Source: Massilia sp. Bi118 (lineage in GTDB: Bacteria; Pseudomonadota; Gammaproteobacteria; Burkholderiales; Burkholderiaceae_D). From it: a stretch of 64,000 bases of DNA. A program made the translations under genes and the position numbers. Of this stretch, positions 38,050 through 48,438 are shown one piece after another. Where the stretch lies: NCBI RefSeq assembly GCF_918697865.1, contig NZ_CAKKMV010000001.1, forward strand, positions 62,001 to 126,000. The letters run 5' to 3'. Position 1 is the stretch's first letter. Every line of letters begins with the position of its first letter. A model generated the notes under the pieces. The model searched no databases. It was not told where the DNA came from and was given only the letters and a program-made list of their open reading frames with translations.

Positions 38050-39627
38050 CTAACTACGCTTGCGCATCCTGCCGCTCAGCCAGGCGCCGGCCAGGCCCAG
38101 CATGCCGAGGCCGAGGAACAGGTAGTTCCCGCAGCGGATATACGGCGTCATGCCGGAAGTGCCCTGCACGGTGGCGCTCAGCACGCCCTCCTTGTAGAAG
38201 GGCAGCACGTGCGCGATGTGGCCGCGGTGGTCGATGACGGCGGTGGCGCCGTCATTGGTCGCGCGCAGCATCGGGCGCCCGGTTTCCAGCGTGCGCATGC
38301 GCGAGATCTGCAGGTGCTGCGGGATCGCGGTCGACTGGCCGTACCAGGACAGGTTGGACACGTTCAGCAGCATCGTCGCCGGGCGCGGCGCATTGCGCAG
38401 CTGGTAGGCGATCTCTTCGCCGAACACGTCTTCGTAGCAGATATTCGGCAGCACCAGCTGGTCCTTGACGGCGAAGGGCGCCTGCAGGGCCGCACCGCGG
38501 GTGGCGTCGTTCAGCGGGATGTTCAGCATGTCGGTGAACCAGCGGAAGCCCGGCGGGATGAATTCGCCGAAGGGCACCAGGTGGGCCTTGTCGTAGCGGT
38601 AGGCCTGCGCTTGCGCCTGCGGCGGCACGGTGACCAGGCTGTTCGAATACTTGCCGGGACCGTCCAGCAGCGGCATGCCGAGCGCCAGCGTGCTGCCGCT
38701 GGAGGCGGCGAAACGCTGCAGGCCTTCCAGGTAACCCGGGGGCAGGTTGTGCGCGAAGATCGGGATCGCGGTCTCGGGCGTCGCCACCAGGTCGGCCGGC
38801 GCGGCCGTGATCAGGCCCTGGTAGGTCTCCAGGATGCTGGTCAGGAAGGCCAGGTCGAACTTGCGGTCCTGCGGAATATTCCCCTGCAACAGGCGCACGG
38901 TCAGCGGCTGGCCCGTGACCTGGGTCCACTCGACGGTACGCAGGGCGGCGCCCGCCAGCATCAGCGCGGCGAACAGCGCGAGCGCGGGCAGTTTATGGCG
39001 CTGGGTCAGCATCACGAGGCAGGCGGCGCACATCGCCACCAGCACGCCTATGCCGTAGACGCCGATCAGCGGTGCGAAGCCGGCCAGCGGCGCGCCGTCA
39101 TGCGCGTAGCCGGAAGCCGCCCAGGGAAAGCCGGTGAAGACCCAGCCGCGCATCCACTCGCTGACGCCCCACAGGATGGGCAGGACCAGCAGCAGGAAGG
39201 CGCTGACCGGCAGCGACCAGCGCCGCCGCAGCCAGGTGGCGATGCCGGTGGCGAGCGCGCCGAACAGGCCCATGTAAAGGCCCAGCAGGACGACACCGAT
39301 CGCGCCGAGCACCGCCGGCAGGTGCGCGAAGCGGGTCATGAAGATGTACAGCCAGTGCATGCCCGCCACCGACCAGCCGAAGCCGAAGGCCCAGCCAAGC
39401 AGGGTGGCGCGGCGGGTCGAGCTGCCCATGCCGACCTGGTAGAACAGCCAGGCCAGCGACAGGAACTGCAACGGCCACCAGCCGAAGGGCTCGAAGGAAA
39501 ACAGGCTGAGGCCCCCGGCCACGACGGCGCAGGCGAGGGCGGTCAAGCTGGGACGGGTGCCGCGCAGCGCCGGGTCGGGGGCAGTGGCGGTCTGGGAACG
39601 GCGGCGCAGGATCAAGCTAGGGTCCAT
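38050..39627 (-). CDS. lnt: Apolipoprotein N-acyltransferase
   Basis: 525 residues. Several N-terminal membrane helices precede a periplasmic carbon-nitrogen hydrolase domain. The catalytic Glu lies in ATPETAIPIF, the Lys in YDKAHLVPFGEF and the Cys in NICYEDVFGEEI. It adds the third acyl chain to lipoproteins. Position downstream of corC matches the ybeX-lnt order of enterobacteria. A REP-like hairpin pair separates it from corC. Confidence 0.96.
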   Translation of the reverse strand: MDPSLILRRRSQTATAPDPALRGTRPSLTALACAVVAGGLSLFSFEPFGWWPLQFLSLAWLFYQVGMGSSTRRATLLGWAFGFGWSVAGMHWLYIFMTRFAHLPAVLGAIGVVLLGLYMGLFGALATGIATWLRRRWSLPVSAFLLLVLPILWGVSEWMRGWVFTGFPWAASGYAHDGAPLAGFAPLIGVYGIGVLVAMCAACLVMLTQRHKLPALALFAALMLAGAALRTVEWTQVTGQPLTVRLLQGNIPQDRKFDLAFLTSILETYQGLITAAPADLVATPETAIPIFAHNLPPGYLEGLQRFAASSGSTLALGMPLLDGPGKYSNSLVTVPPQAQAQAYRYDKAHLVPFGEFIPPGFRWFTDMLNIPLNDATRGAALQAPFAVKDQLVLPNICYEDVFGEEIAYQLRNAPRPATMLLNVSNLSWYGQSTAIPQHLQISRMRTLETGRPMLRATNDGATAVIDHRGHIAHVLPFYKEGVLSATVQGTSGMTPYIRCGNYLFLGLGMLGLAGAWLSGRMRKRS

Positions 39628-39636
39628 TTCATTCTA

Positions 39637-39723
39637 CGTCGTCCCCGCGAAGGCGGGGACCCAAGTTGGACGAGCAGACGGTACGCATGCAGAACTTGGG
39701 TCCCCGCCTTCGCGGGGACGACG
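39637..39723. repeat. REP-like inverted pair with perfect 31-base arms
   Basis: The arms at 39637-39667 and 39693-39723 are exact reverse complements, with a 25-base spacer. Each arm also holds a shorter hairpin (GTCCCCGC with GCGGGGAC). It lies between the corC stop and the lnt start, inside the likely transcript. The transcribed RNA would fold into a very stable stem. Confidence 0.85.
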
Positions 39724-39729
39724 GGGGTG

Positions 39730-40608
39730 TCAGTCGTGGTCGCTCTCGGATACGGGCAGCTTCTCGACCAGCAGCACATGGATCTGGCGGGCGTCGGCGC
39801 GCAGCACCTCGAAGCGCAGGTTGTCGAGGTCGAACACCTCGCCCTTGTGCGGCATGCGGCCCAGGTGGCTGGCGACCAGGCCGCCGATGGTGTCGACGTC
39901 GTCTTCCGGCAGGTCGACCCCGATCTCTTCGTTGAACTGCTCGATCTCGGTGAGCGCCTTGACGCGCCAGCGCGGGCCGTGCTGGCCCTCCTTGATCGAC
40001 AGGACGTTGTCCTCTTCCTCGTCGAAGTCGTATTCGTCCTCGATGTCGCCGACGATCTGTTCGAGCACGTCCTCGATGGTGATCAGGCCGGCCACGCCGC
40101 TGTACTCGTCGACCACGATGGCCATGTGGTTGTGGTTCGCGCGGAAGTCGCGCAGCAGCACGTTCAGGCGCTTCGATTCGGGGATGAAGATGGCCGGGCG
40201 CAGCATGTCGCGTACGTCGAAGGACTCTTCGGCGTAGTAGCGCAGCAGGTCCTTGGCCAGCACGATGCCGACCACTTTGTCGCGTTCGCCCTCGATGGCG
40301 GGGAAGCGCGAGTGCGCCGTTTCCAGCACGATCGGCAGCCATTCCTCGATCGGCTTGGTGATGTCGATGACGTCCATCTGCGAGCGCGGCACCATGATGT
40401 CGCGCACCGACAGGTCGGAGACCTGGAACACGCCCTCGATCATGGAGAGGGCATCGGCGTCGATGAGGTTGCGTTCGTGGGCGTCGTGCAGCACTTCGAG
40501 CAGCTCGGCGCGATTTTCGGGCTCGGGGGAGATCAGGGCGGTCAGCCGTTCGAAGAGGGACCGGTGGGTTTTGACGTCGTTACGGACGTCAGCAGGGTGC
40601 TCGGGCAT
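39730..40608 (-). CDS. corC: CorC/HlyC-family transporter-associated protein
   Basis: 292 residues, the soluble ybeX form without the DUF21 membrane domain. Two CBS domains (from VRDIMVPRSQMDVIDI to about IVGDIEDEY) are followed by an acidic linker and a C-terminal CorC/HlyC FAD-like domain. It is linked genetically to Mg2+/Co2+ resistance and ribosome quality in enterobacteria. I chose ATG at 40608 (MPEHPADVRN); a longer frame to 40740 lacks family similarity. It is now divergent from iorA. Confidence 0.93.
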   Translation of the reverse strand: MPEHPADVRNDVKTHRSLFERLTALISPEPENRAELLEVLHDAHERNLIDADALSMIEGVFQVSDLSVRDIMVPRSQMDVIDITKPIEEWLPIVLETAHSRFPAIEGERDKVVGIVLAKDLLRYYAEESFDVRDMLRPAIFIPESKRLNVLLRDFRANHNHMAIVVDEYSGVAGLITIEDVLEQIVGDIEDEYDFDEEEDNVLSIKEGQHGPRWRVKALTEIEQFNEEIGVDLPEDDVDTIGGLVASHLGRMPHKGEVFDLDNLRFEVLRADARQIHVLLVEKLPVSESDHD

Positions 40609-40770
40609 AGTTGGCGTGAAGCCGTTGTTGCGATGGGCATTAGGATACACCAAAACCGCGGATGCCTGTTTTTTATGCAGCCAAGGTAAGCGGTGGATGT
40701 GTGCGCCGTATTGATCCGCCTTTGTCCTATAGTTGTTCATTCGCTACTGAAGCCACTGAAGGAGCTCCCC

Positions 40771-41274
40771 ATGCCCGCCCTCGATATCAACGGCACCGCC
40801 ACCAATCTCGACGTCCCCGACGACATGCCCCTGCTGTGGGCCATCCGCGACGTGATGGGCCTGACCGGCACCAAGTTCGGCTGCGGCGTCGCGCTGTGCG
40901 GCGCCTGCACCGTGCACCTGGACGGCCAGCCGATCCGCTCCTGCGTGACGCCGGTGTCGGCGGCGGCCGGCAAGAAGATCACGACCATCGAGGCGATCGG
41001 CAACGACCCCGTGGGCGCGAAGGTGCAGGACGCCTGGCGCCAGGTCGACGTGGTGCAGTGCGGTTACTGCCAGTCCGGCCAGATCATGTCCGCCACCGCG
41101 CTGCTGCAGGCAAACGCCAAGCCGAGCGACGCCGACATCGACAGCGCCATGGCCGGCAATATCTGCCGCTGCGGCACCTATGGGCGTATTAGAAAAGCGA
41201 TCAAGATCGCCGCAGGCATCCCGTCCCCGGCCGTGGCCCCTGCCGCCCAGCCGCAAGCCCCCCGAAAAGCCTGA
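40771..41274 (+). CDS. (2Fe-2S) subunit of a molybdenum hydroxylase (IorA-like)
   Basis: 167 residues. The N-terminal plant-ferredoxin cluster uses the cysteines of [16 protein letters not shown] and the later RSC. The C-terminal cluster uses CGYCQSGQ and [13 protein letters not shown]. This is the small electron-transfer subunit of xanthine-dehydrogenase-family enzymes, close to isoquinoline 1-oxidoreductase alpha. The C-terminal 20 residues are Pro/Ala-rich. AAGGAG lies before the ATG. The large subunit follows after 14 bases; no FAD subunit is present, which fits the Ior type. Confidence 0.92.
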   Translation: MPALDINGTATNLDVPDDMPLLWAIRDVMGLTGTKFGCGVALCGACTVHLDGQPIRSCVTPVSAAAGKKITTIEAIGNDPVGAKVQDAWRQVDVVQCGYCQSGQIMSATALLQANAKPSDADIDSAMAGNICRCGTYGRIRKAIKIAAGIPSPAVAPAAQPQAPRKA

Positions 41275-41288
41275 ACCGAGGAGCGCAC

Positions 41289-43529
41289 ATGGAAACCAAA
41301 GACAAAGTATCGAACGCGCGCCGCGGCTTCATGAAGGCAGGCGCGGTGGCCGGCGGCGGCCTGCTGTTCGGCTTCTCGCTGTTCGGCTGCAGCAAGGACG
41401 GTAAAGAAGGACAGAACGACCGCAAGGAGAAGCCGTCCGAAACGGCGGTCGGCCAGGCGGCCACCGCCGCCACCGAACCGGCGGGACTGGCGCACGACGC
41501 CTTCATCCGCATCGACAGGGAGGGCATCGTCACCCTGATCATCCACAAGGTCGAGATGGGGCAGGGCACCTTCACCTCGATGCCGATGCTGCTGGCCGAG
41601 GAGCTGGGCGCCGACCTGTCGAAAGTGAAGCTGGAGCAGGCCCCGGCCGACAACAGCCTGTACGCCGACCCGATGCTGGGCGGCCAGGTGACGGGTGGTT
41701 CGACCTCGGTGCGCGGCGCCTGGAAGCCGCTGCGCGAAGCCGGCGCCAAGGTGCGCACGGTACTGGTGCAGGCGGCGGCCCAGACCTGGAAGGTCGATGA
41801 GAAGGAGCTCAGCGTGGTCGGCGGCACCGTGCGCCACGCCGCCTCGAACCGCTCGGCCCACTTCGGCGAACTGGCCGACGCCGCATCGAAGCTGCAGTTT
41901 CCGAAGACGGTCACGCTGAAGGATGCGGCCGACTTCACCCTGATCGGCAAGTCGCTCAAGCGCCTGGATTCGCCGGTCAAGACCAATGGCCAGGCCATGT
42001 TCGGCATCGACGCGCGCCTGCCCAACATGGGCATCGCGGCGGTGATGGCCTCGCCGGTCACCGGCGGCAAGGTAGCGGCGGTGGACGAGCAGAAGGCGAT
42101 GGCGGTGAAAGGTGTGCGCCAGGTGCTGCGCATCGAAGGCGCCGTGGCGGTGGTGGCCGATAACTTCTGGACCGCGAAACAGGGCCTGATAGCAAGCGCG
42201 CCGCGCTTCGACGACGGCCCGAACGCCAACGTCAGCACCGCGTCCATCGTGGCCGACATGGCCAAGGCCGCGGAAGGCACCGGCGCAATCGCGACCAACA
42301 AGGGCGACGCCCTGAAGGTGCTGGGCCAGGAAGGTGGGGGGCGCCGCATCGACGCCGTCTACGAGATGCCCTTCCTCGCCCACGCGACCATGGAGCCGAT
42401 GAACTGCACGGTCGACCTGCGCGCCGATGCCTGCGAACTGTGGGTCGGCACCCAGGTGCCGGCGCTGGCGCAGGGCGCCGCCGCCAAGGTGACCGGCCTG
42501 CCGGTCGAGAAAGTGAAGGTGCACAACCACTACCTGGGCGGCGGCTTCGGGCGCCGGCTGGAAGTCGACAACGTGCTGCAGGCGGTGGCCTTCGCCAAGC
42601 TGGCAAAGGGGCCGCTGAAAGTCATCTGGACGCGCGAGGAAGACATCCAGCACGACATGTACCGCCCCTATTATTATGACCGCCTGTCGGCGAAGCTCGA
42701 CAACAAGGGCATGCCGCTGGCCTGGTTCCACCGCGTGACCGGTTCCTCGATCATGTCGCGCTTCGCGCCGCCGATGGTCAAGAACGGCGTCGACCCGGAT
42801 GCCGTCGAAGGCGCGGCCGACCTGCAGTACACGATTCCCGACATGCGCGTCGAGTACGTGCGCCACGAACCGCCAGGCGTGCCGACCGCCTTCTGGCGCG
42901 GCGTCGGCCCGACCCACAACATCTTCGTGGTCGAGAGTTTCATCGACGAGCTGGCGTATGCGAGCAAGACCGACCCGGTCGCCTTCCGCCGCGCCCTGCT
43001 GCAGAAATCGCCGCGCACGCTGGGGGTCTTGAACCTGGCGGCGCAGAAGGCGGGCTGGGGACGGCCCTTGAAACCGGTGGCGGGGCGCAAGGTGGGCCGC
43101 GGCGTGTCGACCCAGTTCGCGTTCGGCAGCTATATGTCGCAGGTGGCGGAAGTCTCGGTCGGCCCGGACGGCGATGTGCGCGTGCACCGCGTGGTGTGCG
43201 CGGTCGACTGCGGCCAGAACGTCAACCCGGACGGCATCATCGCGCAGATGGAAGGCGGCATCGTGTTCGGCGCCAGCGCCGCGCTATGGGACCAGATCAC
43301 CCACGAGAAAGGGCGGGTCCAGCAGACCAACTTCGGCGACTACCGCGTGATGCGGATGAACGAGGCGCCGACGGTGGAGGTGTATATCGTCAACAGCCAC
43401 GACGAGCCGGGCGGGATCGGCGAGCCGGGAACGGCGGGGATTGCGCCGGCGATCAGTAATGCGGTGTTTGCGGCGACCGGGAAGCGGGTGAGGAAGCTGC
43501 CGATTGGGGAGCAGCTCAAGAAGGCCTGA
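41289..43529 (+). CDS. Molybdopterin-binding subunit of a molybdenum hydroxylase (IorB-like), Tat-exported
   Basis: 746 residues. A twin-arginine signal (RRGFMKAGAVAGGG, Arg11-Arg12) runs into LFGC, with Cys34 as a possible lipobox cysteine. Cofactor-binding segments include KVEMGQGTFTSMPMLLAEEL, GGGFGRRLEVD and GIGEPGTAGIAPAISNAVFA, the last holding the catalytic Glu of the family. The enzyme would act in the periplasm or at the membrane on an aromatic heterocycle or aldehyde. The true substrate cannot be inferred. Electron acceptor and MoCo chaperone genes are not adjacent. Confidence 0.9.
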   Translation: METKDKVSNARRGFMKAGAVAGGGLLFGFSLFGCSKDGKEGQNDRKEKPSETAVGQAATAATEPAGLAHDAFIRIDREGIVTLIIHKVEMGQGTFTSMPMLLAEELGADLSKVKLEQAPADNSLYADPMLGGQVTGGSTSVRGAWKPLREAGAKVRTVLVQAAAQTWKVDEKELSVVGGTVRHAASNRSAHFGELADAASKLQFPKTVTLKDAADFTLIGKSLKRLDSPVKTNGQAMFGIDARLPNMGIAAVMASPVTGGKVAAVDEQKAMAVKGVRQVLRIEGAVAVVADNFWTAKQGLIASAPRFDDGPNANVSTASIVADMAKAAEGTGAIATNKGDALKVLGQEGGGRRIDAVYEMPFLAHATMEPMNCTVDLRADACELWVGTQVPALAQGAAAKVTGLPVEKVKVHNHYLGGGFGRRLEVDNVLQAVAFAKLAKGPLKVIWTREEDIQHDMYRPYYYDRLSAKLDNKGMPLAWFHRVTGSSIMSRFAPPMVKNGVDPDAVEGAADLQYTIPDMRVEYVRHEPPGVPTAFWRGVGPTHNIFVVESFIDELAYASKTDPVAFRRALLQKSPRTLGVLNLAAQKAGWGRPLKPVAGRKVGRGVSTQFAFGSYMSQVAEVSVGPDGDVRVHRVVCAVDCGQNVNPDGIIAQMEGGIVFGASAALWDQITHEKGRVQQTNFGDYRVMRMNEAPTVEVYIVNSHDEPGGIGEPGTAGIAPAISNAVFAATGKRVRKLPIGEQLKKA

Positions 43530-43531
43530 AA

Positions 43532-43609
43532 CGTCGTCCCCGCGCAGGCGGGGACCCAAGTTTGTCGGCAGATCGCATAACTTGGGTTCCCGCCTGCGCG
43601 GGAACGACG
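43532..43609. repeat. REP-like inverted pair, second copy
   Basis: The arms at 43532-43562 and 43579-43609 are 31 bases each and pair with two mismatches across a 16-base spacer. Arm sequence is close to that at 39637-39723, with GCGCAGGC replacing GCGAAGGC at the tip. It separates the convergent iorB and ybeY genes and could end both transcripts. Confidence 0.85.
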
Positions 43610-43618
43610 AGTTATTAA

Positions 43619-44089
43619 TTACTCTTCGGCGTACGGATCGGGGTAGCCGAGCGCCTCCATGATGTCGCGCTCCAGCTGCTCCATCTCCTCCGCCTCCTCG
43701 TCATGCTCATGGTCGTAACCCTGCGCATGCAGCACGCCGTGCACCACCAGGTGCGCCACGTGTTCCTCGACCGTCTTCTTCTGCTCTTCCGCCTCGCGCT
43801 GCAGCACGTCGGTGCACAGCACGATGTCGGCCTGGACCGGTTCGTCGTCAGCCAGTTCCTCCCCTTCGTTGTAGGCGAAGGTGAGGACGTTGGTCGCGTA
43901 GTCCTTGTGGCGGTAGTCGCGGTTCAGGACCTGGCCTTCGGCAGCGTCGACGAAGCGGATCGCCAGTTCGGCCGGGCCGAGCAGGGAGGCTTCTACCCAG
44001 CGCTCGATCATCGCAGGGGGGATCGAGGCTTCCAGGCGGATGTCGGGGTACTGGACGTCCAGTTCCAGCTTATGCTTTTTTTCTTGCAT
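43619..44089 (-). CDS. ybeY: Endoribonuclease YbeY
   Basis: 156 residues. The zinc motif HGVLHAQGYDH supplies His117, His121 and His127. The family matures 16S rRNA and takes part in ribosome quality control. NRDYRHKDYATNVLTFAYNE is the second conserved block. It overlaps phoH by 20 bases, implying coupled translation. It has been separated from its usual partner corC by iorAB. Confidence 0.96.
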   Translation of the reverse strand: MQEKKHKLELDVQYPDIRLEASIPPAMIERWVEASLLGPAELAIRFVDAAEGQVLNRDYRHKDYATNVLTFAYNEGEELADDEPVQADIVLCTDVLQREAEEQKKTVEEHVAHLVVHGVLHAQGYDHEHDEEAEEMEQLERDIMEALGYPDPYAEE

Positions 44090-45169
44090 TTCGGGTCACG
44101 GGTTTGGCCACGCCGGGCAGGGCGCCGAGCTCCTGCATCGAGGCGGATTTTTCATAGGCGTCGACGATGCGTCCCACCAGCGGGTGGCGCACCACGTCGG
44201 CGCTGGAGAAGTGGGAGAAGGCGATGCCGCGCGTATCCTTCAGCACGTGCATCGCATCGACCAGGCCGCTGCGCTGGGTCTTGTGCAGGTCGACCTGGGT
44301 GACGTCGCCGGTGACCACGGCCTTGCTGCCGAAGCCGATGCGGGTCAGGAACATCTTCATCTGTTCGACGGTCGTGTTCTGGGCTTCGTCCAGGATCACG
44401 AAGGCGTGGTTCAGCGTGCGCCCGCGCATGAAGGCCAGCGGGGCGATCTCGATCACCTGCTTTTCGAACAGCTTCTGCGTGCGGTCGAAGCCGAGCAGGT
44501 CGTACAGCGCGTCGTACAGCGGACGCAGGTAAGGGTCGACCTTTTGCGCGAAGTCGCCGGGCAGGAAGCCGAGGCGCTCGCCGGCTTCCACGGCCGGGCG
44601 GGTCAGGATGATGCGCTTGACGGCGTCGCGTTCCAGCGCGTCGACGGCGCAGGCCACCGCCAGGTAGGTCTTGCCGGTGCCGGCCGGGCCGATACCGAAG
44701 CTGATGTCGTGCTCGAGCACCGCCTTCAGGTACTGGATCTGGTGCGGGGTGCGGCCGCGCAGGTCGCTGCGGCGCGTCTTCAGCATCGGGCTGACCAGGT
44801 CGCTGTCGGTCTCGCCGCCTTCTTCCTCCGCGGTGAAGGTTTCGCCCGGCTCCTTTTTCACTTCGGGCGCGGCGGGTGCTTCGGCGGCGGCCGGTTTCAG
44901 GCCGGCGCGCTGTTCGACCAGGGCCAGCTGCACTTCCTCGATCGGCACGACCTTGTTGGCCACCGCGTAGAAGCGTTCGAGCAGCTCGACCGCGCGCTCG
45001 GCGTTGGTGCCGCTGACGATGAACTTCTCGCCGCGCCGGAAGATCGTGACGTCGAGGGCGGCCGAGATCTGGCGCAGGTTCTCGTCGAGCGGACCGCAAA
45101 GATGGGCGAGCCGCGTGTTATCGAGCGGCTCGGGGATGAAATACGAAGGCTGGGTGGGTGTCTGGTTTT

Positions 45170-45173
<4 letters not shown>
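44070..45173 (-). CDS. PhoH-like ATPase (YbeZ)
   Basis: 367 residues. An N-terminal KH-like segment ([19 protein letters not shown]) is followed by a roughly 40-residue Glu/Ala-rich insert and the PhoH ATPase domain. Walker A is GPAGTGKT (162-169) and Walker B lies in [11 protein letters not shown]. YbeZ works with YbeY in RNA metabolism. It overlaps miaB by 4 bases and ybeY by 20. Confidence 0.95.
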
Positions 45174-46531
<1,358 letters not shown>

Positions 46532-47101
46532 GGCTGATGCTTTGACAAGTGAATTCCAGTTTACCGCAAATCGGAAACCCGCCCGGAAATGGACGTGTGC
46601 ACCCGGTTTCGGTACTGGTCGGAATGAGTAATTTCTTAACCGAAATTTTTGAAACAGTCGGTTACATTGTTAAATCTTGAAATCGGGTTGCTAACTGTTA
46701 TGTTTGTCATTGCCGGAACAACTCTTTTTTTATTTCTTCTTGTAAATCAAATAGCTACTCCGTACTGGCAATTGCAAAATAAGTTCAAGAAAACTCTTGC
46801 GTGCGCCACAATCTGTCACCATGTGCTGAAATGACTGTATGACAAGCTTTCCGAACGTTAGCTTGATTTCGACCAATGATTTTCGTGCTCCGGTCGAGTG
46901 TGAACCCGGCGTATGAGTTTGATAATTTGTTCGAAAAACAAGTGCGTAGGGGTAGCGAGTCAGGGAGCGCACGGGGTCCGGGAACGTTGTCGACGCGCAG
47001 TCGATTGATCGTTCGGTAACGTATCCGGGAACTTATGTTGACGAAACGAAGTCTTTAACAAAGTTCGTAAGAGAACTATTTTAACCACTCACGAGGTAAT
47101 C
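46532..47101. other. AT-rich intergenic region between miaB and a HTH gene
   Basis: This 570-base divergent gap is clearly richer in A and T than the coding DNA around it, especially 46620-46880. I find no convincing ORF, RNA gene or repeat. A weak pair TTAACA ... TATTTT lies about 50-20 bases before the HTH gene start. ACGAGGTAA just before 47102 gives a ribosome site. Being AT-rich, it is a plausible H-NS binding region, and it may hide a small RNA. Confidence 0.5.
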
Positions 47102-47485
47102 ATGGCACATCACGCTCTGTCTTCACAGGAAAGCTACAACCCGAACCACTTGCTGGACATTCTGCTCGGCAAGATGCAGCTGAAGAATGACGCAGCGCTG
47201 TCGCGCATGCTGGAAGTTGCTCCACCGGTGATCAGCAAGATCCGTCACCATCGCCTGCCGGTCGGCGCATCGCTGCTGATCCGCATGCACGAAGTGACCG
47301 GCATGAGCATTCGCGACCTGCGCGACCTGATGGGCGACCGTCGTACCAAGTATCGTCTGTCGGACGCACAAGGCCGCCCGAAGCCTGAAGAAAAAGCTGC
47401 AAAGGAGGCTGCCGCACAAGCCGCTCAGCAAGCCCAACCGCAAGATCAGAGCGACGCTTCCAAATCCGGCAATTATGCGCACTGA
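47102..47485 (+). CDS. Cro/CI-type helix-turn-helix protein
   Basis: 127 residues. Residues 16-75 form a compact helical domain (LLDILLGKMQLKNDAALSRM, then LEVAPPVISKIRHHRLPVGA) typical of lambda-repressor-like HTH domains. The C-terminal 45 residues are Lys/Ala/Gln-rich and probably disordered. It is a likely DNA-binding regulator; targets are unknown. A near-identical protein appears to be widespread in Oxalobacteraceae, from memory. It has its own long AT-rich leader. Confidence 0.75.
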   Translation: MAHHALSSQESYNPNHLLDILLGKMQLKNDAALSRMLEVAPPVISKIRHHRLPVGASLLIRMHEVTGMSIRDLRDLMGDRRTKYRLSDAQGRPKPEEKAAKEAAAQAAQQAQPQDQSDASKSGNYAH

Positions 47486-47595
47486 TGCCGAGGGCATGAC
47501 AGCCGGTCCTGTCATGCCTCCGGCGAGACCCGGCAGCGGGTTCGCACCTGCTGCCGTCACTTCCAGGCCGTCCTGAGAAAGAGGGGTCGCTCCCC

Positions 47596-48438
47596 TTAAG
47601 CCATCAGGATGGCCGACATTTCTTCCAGTTGTTGTTCCGACTCGCGGAACAAGTCCATATAAGCATCTTCGTTCAAGCCCATCGCATTCCAGGCCACGCT
47701 GGACAGCGCCGGCACCAGTTCATCTTCCTCGCCCGCCAGGTCGAGGGCATGGACGACCGCGTTGGCCACATGGACGATGGCGGCAAGAAATCCCGCGCCC
47801 GGCGTTTCGGGCGCGTGGTGATACGCGATCGCCTGGCGCATCGTGTCCGAAAAGTTCCAGTGTTCCGCCAGCGCCACCCCGGCATCCACATGGTCGACGC
47901 CCAGTACCGTACGCTCGGCGTCCAGCCATTCGCCATCGTGTTCACTGCGCCAGGCCAGCGCCTCGCCATAGGCTTGCGGATGGCCGGTCACCAGCACCAG
48001 ACGGCCTATGTCGTGCAGCAAGCCGGCCGTGAAGGCGACATCCTGGTTGAAGCGCAGGCGCCGCGCCAGCGAACGGGCGCAGACCGCGGTCGCGATCGAA
48101 TGGCGCCAGAAGGCCTTGTCGTTGAATCCGGGACACAGTCCGTTCGGGAAGCAGCCCGTGACGGCCGCCGCCGTGATCAGGTTGCGCGTGGTCTGGAAGC
48201 CGAGGAAGGTGATGGCTTGCTGGATCGTCGCCACCTTCACCTGCAGGCCGAAGGAAGACGAGTTCGCCAGGCGCAGGGTCTTGGCCGTCAGCGCCTGGTC
48301 GTAGGAGACTTTCTTCGCCAGCACCGAGATATCGATATTGTCCTGCTCGATGCTGCTGAGCAGTTCCATGACGACGGCCGGCAGGGAAGGCAGGTCCTGC
48401 ACGCTGGCGGCCAGCTGTTCCAGGGAAATTTTGCTCAT
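47596..48438 (-). CDS. HDOD-domain signalling protein
   Basis: 280 residues. Most of the length is an HDOD domain (about 12-210) with DLPSLPAVVMELLS, SFGLQVKVATIQQAITFLGF and GLLHDIGRLVL. HDOD proteins lack the phosphodiesterase metal set of HD-GYP proteins and serve as signalling scaffolds in motility or stress pathways. The start overlaps the stop of the 110-residue gene upstream (ATGA). The direct partner is unknown. Confidence 0.9.
   Translation of the reverse strand: MSKISLEQLAASVQDLPSLPAVVMELLSSIEQDNIDISVLAKKVSYDQALTAKTLRLANSSSFGLQVKVATIQQAITFLGFQTTRNLITAAAVTGCFPNGLCPGFNDKAFWRHSIATAVCARSLARRLRFNQDVAFTAGLLHDIGRLVLVTGHPQAYGEALAWRSEHDGEWLDAERTVLGVDHVDAGVALAEHWNFSDTMRQAIAYHHAPETPGAGFLAAIVHVANAVVHALDLAGEEDELVPALSSVAWNAMGLNEDAYMDLFRESEQQLEEMSAILMA

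Noticed and set aside
38209-40689. An 826-codon plus-strand frame
   Set aside because: It is antisense to lnt and corC and runs through the REP-like pair between them; no domain is visible.
39637-43609. REP-like pairs as att sites of an integrated island carrying corC and iorAB
   Set aside because: No integrase or direct repeat is present, corC is a core gene, and a related hairpin lies at 25475; a dispersed repeat family explains them better.
46649-46834. A 61-codon AT-rich frame with a hydrophobic stretch
   Set aside because: It starts at TTG with no ribosome site, and hydrophobic residues are expected by chance in T-rich DNA. A real membrane peptide is not excluded but is not supported.
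46730-46972. An 80-codon minus-strand frame in the same region
   Set aside because: No ribosome site, no recognisable domain, and composition unlike the neighbouring genes.
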